DNA of 64,000 bases from Rhizobium sp. BT03 (GTDB lineage: Bacteria; Pseudomonadota; Alphaproteobacteria; Rhizobiales; Rhizobiaceae), in NCBI RefSeq assembly GCF_030053155.1, contig NZ_CP125640.1, forward strand, positions 1,550,001 to 1,614,000, in the 5' to 3' direction. A program made the translations under genes and the position numbers. Each line of letters starts with the position of its first letter. The stretch's first letter is position 1. Below the pieces are notes generated by a model. It did not search any database. It saw only the letters and a program-made list of their open reading frames with translations, and was not told the DNA's origin. Shown one piece after another: positions 57,304 through 64,000 of this stretch.

Positions 57304-58374
57304 ATGAAGCTTTTCGCCTGCGACAACTGCGATCAGGTCGTCCACTTCGACAACCGCCATTGCGTGCGCTGCAACCATCGACTCGGCTTCCGGCCGGGCG
57401 ATCTCGCCATGCATGCGCTGGAGCCGCGCGACGAGACGCTCTGGCAGCTTGTTTCCAATCCCGACCGCGACGTCCGCTTCTGCGCCAATGCCGGCCTCGA
57501 CATCTGCAACTGGCTGGTGGACGGCGATAGCGACAGCGAATTCTGCGCTGCCTGCCGCCACAACCGGCTGGTTCCGAACACCGATACCCAGAACGGCATC
57601 GATCGCTGGCGGCGCATCAGCCAGGCGCAGCGGCATCTTTTCTATTCGCTGTTGCGCTGGAGGCTGCCGCATCCCGATCGGGTGCAGGATCCTCAAGGTG
57701 GCCTGGTCTTCGATTTCCTCGAGGACGCGATCGAGAGCAACGGCTATGTCGTGCCTGCCATGACCGGCCACGAGGAAGGCCTGATCACCATCCGCGCCGC
57801 CGAGGCCGACGATGCGACGCGCGAGCAGGCGCGCAGCTCGATGAACGAACCCTATCGCACCCTGCTCGGCCATTTCCGCCATGAGACCGGCCATTTCATC
57901 TGGAACAAGCTGATACGCGACCGCGACGGCCTGGCGGAATTCCGCGCCGTCTTCGGCGACGAACGGCAGGATTACGCGGCCGCCCTTCAAAACCACTATG
58001 CCGGCGGCGCGCCCTTGGGATGGCAGGACAATTTCATCAGCGCCTATGCGGCCTCCCATCCTTGGGAAGATTTCGCCGAATGTTTCGCCCACTACCTCCA
58101 TATCGTCGACACGCTCGAAACCGCGCGCGCCTTCGGCATCGCCATCGATCCGCGCGGCCACGAGGAAATAGCAGGCGAGGTGGATTTCATCCCTTACCGG
58201 GCAAGCAGCGCCGAACAACTGGTCAGCGCCTGGGTGCCGCTCAGCCTGGCCATCAACGCCATCCAGCGCAGCATGGGCCAACCGGATTCCTACCCCTTCG
58301 TGCTGTCGTCACCCGTCGTGGCCAAGCTCGAATATCTGCACCGGCTGATCCAGGGGGCGACGGTGGCGCCGTAG
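57304..58374 (+). CDS. Zinc-ribbon metallopeptidase-like protein
   Basis: The protein has 356 residues. Two N-terminal zinc ribbons: CDNC and CVRC at residues 6-22, then CNWL...CAAC near 70-85. The catalytic HxxxH lies in HFRHETGHFIW near residue 195, with a third ligand likely in WEDFAECFAHY near 260. Similar to the proteins known as putative zinc-binding metallopeptidases. Cytosolic; role unknown. Confidence 0.88.
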   Translation: MKLFACDNCDQVVHFDNRHCVRCNHRLGFRPGDLAMHALEPRDETLWQLVSNPDRDVRFCANAGLDICNWLVDGDSDSEFCAACRHNRLVPNTDTQNGIDRWRRISQAQRHLFYSLLRWRLPHPDRVQDPQGGLVFDFLEDAIESNGYVVPAMTGHEEGLITIRAAEADDATREQARSSMNEPYRTLLGHFRHETGHFIWNKLIRDRDGLAEFRAVFGDERQDYAAALQNHYAGGAPLGWQDNFISAYAASHPWEDFAECFAHYLHIVDTLETARAFGIAIDPRGHEEIAGEVDFIPYRASSAEQLVSAWVPLSLAINAIQRSMGQPDSYPFVLSSPVVAKLEYLHRLIQGATVAP

Positions 58375-58419
58375 CAGGTGGATGAGAGAGGTCAGAGGCA
58401 CTTCGTGGGGTGCACGCCG

Positions 58420-58485
58420 CAGGTCGCGGCTTGCTCCCTCTTCTCCCCAGCGGGGAGAAGGTGGCCCGAAGGGTCGGATGAGCGA
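58420..58485. repeat. Family B REP-like fragment left of the IS110 element
   Basis: CTTCTCCCCAGCGGGGAGAA and GGCCCGAAGGGTCGGATGAG lie directly next to the transposon; a matching fragment lies on the other side at 59695-59750. Confidence 0.65.
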
Positions 58486-58497
58486 CTATCTGGGCTG

Positions 58498-59469
58498 TCA
58501 AGTTGCATATTCGAATTCTCTTCGCGCATCTCGTGCTTTTGCATTGAGAATGACCAGGAGCTTTCGAGCGAGCGCGATGCGGATGACCATTTTCGGTTTG
58601 CCCTGGCTTTGCAACCTTTGCTGGAATGCCGCCAGATGCGGATCGTGTCGAGCTGCGATGGCGCCAACCAGGAACAGAATGGCGCGTGGTCCGGAGCGCC
58701 CGCCGCGCACCGGCCGGTGTCCGCTGCGTTTGCCGCTGTCGTTGGCAATCGGCGCCAGGCCGGCCAGCTTGGCGATCGCCTTGTTGGAGATCCGGCCGAT
58801 CTCGGGCAATTCGGCCATCAGCCTGGCAACGGTGCGGTTGGCCACGCCCTTGATCGCGCGAAAGGCCTGGTTGAGGCAGGCCCAGAGCGGATCGTCGTCG
58901 ATCATCGAGGCAATCTCACCTTCGAGGGTACGGCTCTGGCGCATCAAAAGCGCGATCACCTCATCGAGGCTTTCCACGATCGCCCTATCGGCGGCTGCAC
59001 TGCGGCGCTGCTTTTGAACGGTCAGGTCACGCGTGATCTGGGACAGCCGCGTCATCAGCGCCGACAGCCGCAGCTGCGCGGCTTTCGGCGGCGGAAGGGC
59101 AGCCAGCCGCTTGGCTTCGGCATAATGGGCAATCATCGCCGCATCGATGCGGTCGGTCTTTTCCAGAAAGCCCATGGCCTCGGCAAAGCGGCGCACATGG
59201 CGCGGATTGGCAAGCGCGCAGGCGATCCCCAACTCCCACAACAACAGGAAGGCCGTCCGCTCATAGCCGCCCGACGCCTCCATGACGACGAGATCGACAC
59301 TCTCGGCCCGGCAAAGATCGGCCAGCGCGCCAATGCCGGTGGCGTCATTGCTGAAACGCTCAAACGTCCCGGACGGGCGGATAAACGCATCCAGCCAGTC
59401 CTTCGAAACATCCACTCCACATATAACTCTGTTCACGGTAACCTGCCTTGTGCGTGCGATTGGAACCAA
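58498..59469 (-). CDS. IS110-family transposase (RuvC-like DEDD)
   Basis: The protein has 323 residues. The N-terminal RuvC-like domain starts GVDVSKDWLDAF, with further acidic residues in VVMEASGGYE and DRIDAAMIA. The C-terminal Tnp20 domain has GLAPIANDSGKRSGHRPVRG with the nucleophilic serine region. Intact, so the element may still move. Confidence 0.93.
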   Translation of the reverse strand: MVPIARTRQVTVNRVICGVDVSKDWLDAFIRPSGTFERFSNDATGIGALADLCRAESVDLVVMEASGGYERTAFLLLWELGIACALANPRHVRRFAEAMGFLEKTDRIDAAMIAHYAEAKRLAALPPPKAAQLRLSALMTRLSQITRDLTVQKQRRSAAADRAIVESLDEVIALLMRQSRTLEGEIASMIDDDPLWACLNQAFRAIKGVANRTVARLMAELPEIGRISNKAIAKLAGLAPIANDSGKRSGHRPVRGGRSGPRAILFLVGAIAARHDPHLAAFQQRLQSQGKPKMVIRIALARKLLVILNAKARDARREFEYAT

Positions 59470-59695
59470 GCGACTATTCGGTCGTACGTGACGATGACGA
59501 AGATCCCAGGCTCATCCACGGTTGTAACCGGAGGGGGGACGGGCGACTTCGTCACGCCTCTGGCCGGGTGGCCACCCGGCCAGAGGCTCAATCGCTTCCA
59601 TCGCACGAAATCACTAACGTGCAGATACAAGGGGGCCGCACGGCACACCCGGCATAATTGCCCTTCGATCGCGCTCAGCGCATTCGCGGCTTCGC
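59470..59695 (-). ncRNA. Candidate IS110 bridge RNA region
   Basis: IS110-group elements carry a noncoding structured guide (bridge) RNA in the end upstream of the transposase. This stretch has no frame but a perfect 32-base palindrome at 59556-59587 (left half GCCTCTGGCCGGGTGG). The RNA itself is inferred from the family. Confidence 0.45.
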
Positions 59696-59750
59696 CGCTC
59701 ACCCTCTCATCTGCCTGCCGGCATCTTCTCCCCGCCGGGGAGAAGGGGAA
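59695..59750. repeat. Family B REP-like fragment right of the IS110 element
   Basis: CTCATCTGCCTGCCGGCATC and TTCTCCCCGCCGGGGAGAAG are family B modules. The remaining bases to 59882 contain no gene beyond the NUDIX leader. Confidence 0.65.
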
Positions 59751-59882
59751 TAGTGGCAACGTCGCATTCGTCGTTTGCCCGTCAGAAGCTCAAGGGAGCA
59801 AGGGCAAATGCAACCCACCCATTGTCTGCCTTCAAAGCCCGAGATAGGCCCCTTGGCGTTTAACCCCGGAGGACTCAGAACC

Positions 59883-60389
59883 ATGGACGATGCTGCTCGA
59901 ACCATGATCGTGCTGGATGCCAGCAATTCCCGCTTCCAATTGCGGGCCGGTGCATTGATCCGATCCCATGGCCATATCCTCATCCATCGCGTCGTCGGCG
60001 ACACTTTCTGGGTCCTGCCCGGCGGGCGCGTGGAGTTTCACGAGGCGGGCGCAGAAACGCTTGCCCGCGAAATAGAAGAGGAGATCGGCTGCCCGGCCAC
60101 GGTCGGGCCATTGCGCTTCATCATCGAGAATTTTTTCGAGCTCGCGGGACGAAGGGTTCATGAAGTCGGTTTCTACTATGAGGCGGAGCTCCTGAGCGCC
60201 CTGCCCTTCCATGAAACCGATATCGTCCACCGTATCCGTGACGGCGCAGCCGATCTGGAATTTTGCTGGGCTTTGCCAAACAGAGCCGCGCTCGATCGGT
60301 TCAATCTGCAACCGATGCCGCTGCGTGACCTCATCGAGACGATGCCGGACGGGGTCCAGCATCTGGTGCGGCGCGATATGGCGATTTGA
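59883..60389 (+). CDS. NUDIX hydrolase
   Basis: The protein has 168 residues. The Nudix box GGRVEFHEAGAETLAREI then EEEIG near residues 48-70 is complete. Hydrolyses a nucleoside diphosphate derivative; substrate unknown. CCCGGAGGA lies ahead of ATG. Confidence 0.92.
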   Translation: MDDAARTMIVLDASNSRFQLRAGALIRSHGHILIHRVVGDTFWVLPGGRVEFHEAGAETLAREIEEEIGCPATVGPLRFIIENFFELAGRRVHEVGFYYEAELLSALPFHETDIVHRIRDGAADLEFCWALPNRAALDRFNLQPMPLRDLIETMPDGVQHLVRRDMAI

Positions 60390-60448
60390 TGAAGTCACCT
60401 TAGACCGCTGCCTGCCCGGTTAAATCCTCAACCCAGAGAGATCGCCGC

Positions 60449-60591
60449 CTGCCCCTCATCCGCCTGCCGGCACCTTCTCCCCGCGCGCGGGGAGAAGGGG
60501 GCATGCCGCGCTTCTCGGTCCCTCGCCAACGTCTCGCGTGGCACGTCCCCTCGCCCCGTTTACGGGGAGAGGGTTAGGGTGAGGGGCAGCC
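60449..60591. repeat. Family B mosaic REP-like repeat
   Basis: CATCCGCCTGCCGGCACC, TTCTCCCCGCGCGCGGGGAG and TTTACGGGGAGAGGGTTAGG match the copy at 54570-54737. Confidence 0.8.
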
Positions 60592-60619
60592 TTTAAGCAC
60601 AGGCGTAACGCCTATCCGG

Positions 60620-61075
60620 CTAAAGCGAAACCGCCTTACCCTTCTTGAACGGCTCCATGCCCCGCCGCGCCAGTTCATCGGCGCGTTCGTTTTCCGGGTG
60701 GCCGGCGTGGCCCTTGACCCAGTGCAGCGTCACCTTGTGGCGGTTGCGGGCTTCTTCGAGCGCCTGCCAGAGCTCGGCATTCTTCACCGGCTTCTTGTCT
60801 GATGTCTTCCAGCCGTTTTTCTTCCAGCCGAAAATCCACTTGGAGATGCCATCCTTGACGTAGGCGCTGTCGGTATAGAGATCGACCTCGCAGGGGCTCT
60901 TCAGGGCCTGGAGCGCCGAGATTGCCGCCAGCAGTTCCATGCGGTTGTTGGTCGTATCCGCCTCGCCGCCGCACAGCTCTTTTTCGACATCGCCGTATCG
61001 CAGCACCGCGCCCCAGCCGCCGGGGCCGGGATTGCCGGAGCAGGCGCCGTCGGTGAAGATATCGACGTGTTTCAT
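60620..61075 (-). CDS. rnhA: Ribonuclease HI
   Basis: Cleaves RNA in RNA-DNA hybrids. The protein has 151 residues. The catalytic DEDD set is visible: [16 protein letters not shown] (Asp), [12 protein letters not shown] (Glu), [12 protein letters not shown] (Asp), and the late [19 protein letters not shown]. Its start overlaps the thrB stop by 4 bases. Confidence 0.97.
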   Translation of the reverse strand: MKHVDIFTDGACSGNPGPGGWGAVLRYGDVEKELCGGEADTTNNRMELLAAISALQALKSPCEVDLYTDSAYVKDGISKWIFGWKKNGWKTSDKKPVKNAELWQALEEARNRHKVTLHWVKGHAGHPENERADELARRGMEPFKKGKAVSL

Positions 61076-62037
61076 AGGCTCAATCCGTATTCGGCCGGCG
61101 ATTTGATCTGGCGGTGGAAGCGCAGTTTGCGGAGATATTCGAGCGGGTCCTTCTTGGTGACCATGGCGCCCTCGGGCGTCGTCAGCCAGTCATAGAGCCG
61201 CGTCAGGAAAAACCGCAGCGCCGAACCGCGAGACAGTACCGGCAAGGCGGCGATCTCGTCGCCGCTCAGGGGCCTCACGCTCTGATAACCCTCGAGCATC
61301 GCCGTGCCCTTGGTGATGTTGTAGGCGCCGTCCTTTTCGAAGCACCAGGCATTCAGGCAGATCGAAACGTCATAGGCGAGCAGGTCGTTGCAAGCGAAAT
61401 AGAAATCGATCAGGCCGGAGAGCTCATCGCCGAGGAAGAAGACGTTGTCGGGGAAGAGGTCGGCATGGATGACGCCGGCCGGCAGGGTTTTCGGCCAGGC
61501 GGCGGCGAGGAAGGCGAGTTCGCTGCGGATCTCGTCCTGCAGGCCGGCCTCGACCTCGCCGGCGCGCGCCTCGGATTTCTCCCAGAGCGTTTGCCAGCCG
61601 TCGATCGACAGCGCATTCGCCCGCGTCAGTTCGAAACCGTCGCCAGCCACATGCATTTCGGCGAGCGCCCGGCCGACTTCGCGGCAATGTTTCGCCTCGG
61701 GCTTGCGCAGCCACATGCCTTCGAGGAAGGAGATCAGCGCCGCCGGGCGGCCGGAGAGCGAGCCGAGCAGCGCGCCGTCGCGGCGCGGCAACGGCAGCGG
61801 GCAGGACAGGCCGCGGGCGGAAAGATGCTGCATCAGGCCGAGGAAGAAGGGCAGATCGGTCTTTTCAACGCGCTTCTCATAAAGCGTCAGGATCAGCGGC
61901 TCCTTGGAGGTGTGCAGCAGAAAATTGGAATTTTCGACGCCCTCGGCGATGCCTTTATAGGAGAGCAGCGTGCCCGCGTCATATTCCGTCAGGAACCATT
62001 TCAGATCGTCTTCGGCGATATCGGTATAGACTGCCAA
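61072..62037 (-). CDS. thrB: Homoserine kinase (type II)
   Basis: Phosphorylates homoserine, feeding threonine synthase (thrC at 35.6 kb). The protein has 321 residues in the aminoglycoside-kinase-like fold: [17 protein letters not shown], the catalytic [13 protein letters not shown] and the metal-binding [15 protein letters not shown]. Start: an AAGGCGAG site lies 7 bases before TTG at 62037, giving [11 protein letters not shown]; an ATG six codons upstream has no clear site. Confidence 0.94.
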   Translation of the reverse strand: MAVYTDIAEDDLKWFLTEYDAGTLLSYKGIAEGVENSNFLLHTSKEPLILTLYEKRVEKTDLPFFLGLMQHLSARGLSCPLPLPRRDGALLGSLSGRPAALISFLEGMWLRKPEAKHCREVGRALAEMHVAGDGFELTRANALSIDGWQTLWEKSEARAGEVEAGLQDEIRSELAFLAAAWPKTLPAGVIHADLFPDNVFFLGDELSGLIDFYFACNDLLAYDVSICLNAWCFEKDGAYNITKGTAMLEGYQSVRPLSGDEIAALPVLSRGSALRFFLTRLYDWLTTPEGAMVTKKDPLEYLRKLRFHRQIKSPAEYGLSL

Positions 62038-62117
62038 GTGAGGTCTCGCCTTCATGCATTGCTGTTATTGGGCCGCCGGATCGACCATCCGGCGTCGATA
62101 AGGTTTCAGTATGGGGA

Positions 62118-63119
62118 TCAGCCGTTGACGAAGGCCATGTCGGCCGCCGTCAGCTCGATGCTGCGCAATTCGCGGTTGACCAGGAAATTCTCGGTTTCCT
62201 GGACGGTTTCGGCCAGTTCGACGCGGGCGTCGAAGCGGGCACGGAAAGCCTCGATGATCTCGTTGACGATGACCTCGGGGGCCGAAGCGCCGGCGGACAG
62301 GCCGAGCGTCGAAATCGCGCCGATCTCGTCCCAGTCGAGTTCGGCGGCGCGCTGCACCAGGATCGATTTCGTCGCCCCTGCCCTCAGCGCCACTTCGACA
62401 AGCCGCTTGGAATTGGAGGAATTCGGCGCGCCGACGATGATGAAGAGATCGCAGCCGGGGGCCGCCTGCTTCACCACTTCCTGGCGGTTGGTCGTCGCAT
62501 AACAGATCGAATCGGCTGCCGGCGCCGTGAGATTGGGGAAGCGCTCGTGTAGGCGGGCGATGACGCCGGCGGTGTCGTCGACCGACAGCGTCGTCTGGGT
62601 GACGTAACCGAGATTGTCGGCGTCGACGGGACTATAGGCGTCGGCATCCTCGATCGTTTCGATCAGCGAAACCGAGCCCTCCGGCAGCTGGCCCATCGTG
62701 CCGATCACCTCGGGGTGGCCGGCATGACCGATCAGGACGACATGGCGGCCGAGGCGATTGTGGCGCATCGCCTGCTTGTGGACCTTGGAGACCAGCGGGC
62801 AGGTGGCGTCGAGATAGAACAGATTGCGGCTTGCCGCATCCTCCGGCACGGATTTCGGCACGCCATGGGCGGAGAAGACCACCGGCTGGGCGCGATGCTC
62901 GGCCGGGATTTCGTCCAGCTCCTCGACGAAGACGGCGCCCTTGGCCTCCAGCCCCTCGACGACATAACGATTGTGGACGATCTCGTGGCGCACATAGACC
63001 GGCGCGCCATAGGATTTCAGCGCCAGCACGACGATCTGGATGGCGCGGTCGACGCCGGCGCAGAAGCCGCGCGGCCCGCAGAGCCTGATCGTCAAGGGAG
63101 GTTTCGCTGCAATATTCAT
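62118..63119 (-). CDS. ispH: 4-hydroxy-3-methylbut-2-enyl diphosphate reductase
   Basis: Last step of the non-mevalonate isoprenoid pathway. The protein has 333 residues. Three cluster cysteines are expected in [20 protein letters not shown] and the [11 protein letters not shown] region. The order SURF1-ispH-thrB-rnhA is familiar in rhizobia. Confidence 0.96.
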   Translation of the reverse strand: MNIAAKPPLTIRLCGPRGFCAGVDRAIQIVVLALKSYGAPVYVRHEIVHNRYVVEGLEAKGAVFVEELDEIPAEHRAQPVVFSAHGVPKSVPEDAASRNLFYLDATCPLVSKVHKQAMRHNRLGRHVVLIGHAGHPEVIGTMGQLPEGSVSLIETIEDADAYSPVDADNLGYVTQTTLSVDDTAGVIARLHERFPNLTAPAADSICYATTNRQEVVKQAAPGCDLFIIVGAPNSSNSKRLVEVALRAGATKSILVQRAAELDWDEIGAISTLGLSAGASAPEVIVNEIIEAFRARFDARVELAETVQETENFLVNRELRSIELTAADMAFVNG

Positions 63120-63380
63120 GTCTGTTCCGTCGATAGTTCCTCATTCCTGTGCTCGTCACAGGAATCCAGCCACGGCGCGTCGGCGCCGTGAGTGACTGCA
63201 GACGTCCAAGCCCATCTTCCGCGCCCAAGGACTTGGGCGCACAGGATTCCTGTGACATCCCTCGGGTTAAACCCGAGGGCAGGAATGAGGGAGAACTTGG
63301 CAACGTCCAGCTTCAACAGCAGCGTCCCGCGCATGGGACTAGCGACCTCTAGCCCAATATAGGTGGAATTTGAAGCGATA
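63120..63380. repeat. Repeats between ispH and the SURF1 gene
   Basis: A family A-like palindrome CCCTCGGGTTAAACCCGAGGG lies at 63258-63278, and TCCTGTGACAT/CACAGGAATCC segments repeat nearby. No gene is visible. Confidence 0.65.
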
Positions 63381-64000
63381 CTATTGCGCCGGCTGCCTGC
63401 CGGGTTTGCGAAACCAGGAGATCCCCACCACGGCGACGAGCACGGCGGCCAGGCCATACCAGGTGAAGGCATATTGCAGATGGTCGTTCGGCAGATCGAC
63501 CTGGGTAACGCCGCCGATCGGCAGGCCGGCCGGATTGGGGGTGGAATCGGCGTCGACGAAAAACGGAATGACGCGCGCCTTCTCCAGCCCGACGCTTTCG
63601 GCCATGACGTCAAGATCCTTCCAATAGAAGATGTTCTTGGCGACGTCGTTATCGGGCACCAGCGAGGAGGGTTTGCCGGGCAGTTTTTCACGGGCGAGAC
63701 CGGTGACGGTCTGCTGATCCGTCAGCTGGCCCTGCATGCGCATTTCCGGCTCCTTGTTCTCATAGGGAACGAAGCCGCGATTGACGAAGAGCACGCGCCC
63801 GTCGGCAAGCTCCAGGGGCGTATAGACGTAGAAGCCGGTCTGGCCGCGCCAGGTGGCGAAGAAATGCCGCTCCTTGTTGTTGATATAGCGGCCGGTGGCG
63901 GTAACCTTGCGGTATTCGATATCGCCGCCGGTTGCCGCCATCGTCTCGATATCGGCGAGCGGCACGGGCGCGGCCACTTGCCGGGCAGCGATATCGGCGA
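63381..64000 (-). CDS. SURF1-family protein, cut by window end
   Basis: At least 206 residues; the frame stays open to the window edge and lacks its N-terminal membrane segment. RHFFATWRGQTGFYVYTPL, GRVLFVNRGFVP and the late NDHLQYAFTWYGLAAVLVAV helix are diagnostic. Assists cytochrome oxidase assembly in the inner membrane. Confidence 0.92.
   Translation of the reverse strand, partial: ADIAARQVAAPVPLADIETMAATGGDIEYRKVTATGRYINNKERHFFATWRGQTGFYVYTPLELADGRVLFVNRGFVPYENKEPEMRMQGQLTDQQTVTGLAREKLPGKPSSLVPDNDVAKNIFYWKDLDVMAESVGLEKARVIPFFVDADSTPNPAGLPIGGVTQVDLPNDHLQYAFTWYGLAAVLVAVVGISWFRKPGRQPAQ

Larger units (their letters stand above)
58486..59695 (-). mobile_element. IS110-family insertion sequence (approximate limits)
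   Basis: A single transposase gene plus about 220 noncoding bases upstream of it. Both sides carry REP-like fragments, a common target of IS110 elements. Exact ends are not visible because the family has no inverted terminal repeats and leaves little or no duplication. Confidence 0.65.

Overview
The window reads as ordinary chromosome of a fast-growing rhizobium, close to Rhizobium leguminosarum or R. etli. The signs are high GC with strong third-position GC, a CcrM-type cell-cycle methyltransferase, ispH-thrB-rnhA and thrC-M16 peptidase-GNAT-GGDEF/EAL gene orders familiar from Rhizobiaceae, and many short palindromic intergenic repeats of the kind common in Rhizobium. The species is an inference; no rRNA or marker gene settles it.

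Layout. 1-0.95 kb: end of an accessory region (a partial gene and an XRE-GIY-YIG fusion) that stops at the 3' end of a tRNA-Gln gene. 1-7.4 kb: metallo-beta-lactamase-fold hydrolase, DCC-family protein, DUF4166 protein, DUF1499 membrane protein and several small proteins. 7.4-15.3 kb: ppdK, a structured noncoding RNA or leader ahead of it, smc and a DsbA-like lipoprotein. 15.4-21.5 kb: a RelE/ParE-type toxin-antitoxin pair and a LacI-controlled sugar ABC operon with a divergent RbsD/FucU mutarotase, lying between dsbA-smc and dciA-mutY. 21.5-25.5 kb: dciA-like gene, mutY, HAD hydrolase, SnoaL-like protein and ccrM. 25.6-32.5 kb: two small alpha/beta-barrel proteins with a divergent ArsR regulator, a chemoreceptor, a LysR/MFS pair and a HAD hydrolase. 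33-34.6 kb: HipBA-like module. 34.7-41.9 kb: lipoprotein, thrC, M16 peptidase, acetyltransferase and a large membrane c-di-GMP protein. 41.9-42.8 kb: an AT-richer insert with one membrane protein. 42.8-47 kb: Lrp regulator and a three-gene amino-acid or amide catabolic operon. 47-54 kb: secreted protein, second chemoreceptor, Dabb protein, ModA-like protein and a zinc-type ABC importer with a new 42-residue leader gene and a Zur-like box. 54-64 kb: peroxiredoxin, DsbD-like domain protein, AlgH/YqgE, CsbD, zinc metallopeptidase, IS110-family element, NUDIX hydrolase, rnhA, thrB, ispH and a SURF1 gene cut by the window end.

Most genes are housekeeping. The parts most worth a second look are noncoding or accessory: the RNA-like structure ahead of ppdK, the noncoding end of the IS110 element, matching operator arms in two unrelated toxin-antitoxin modules, the short gene heading the zinc operon, and the XRE-GIY-YIG fusion beside tRNA-Gln. 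No CRISPR array, prophage or large defence island is visible.
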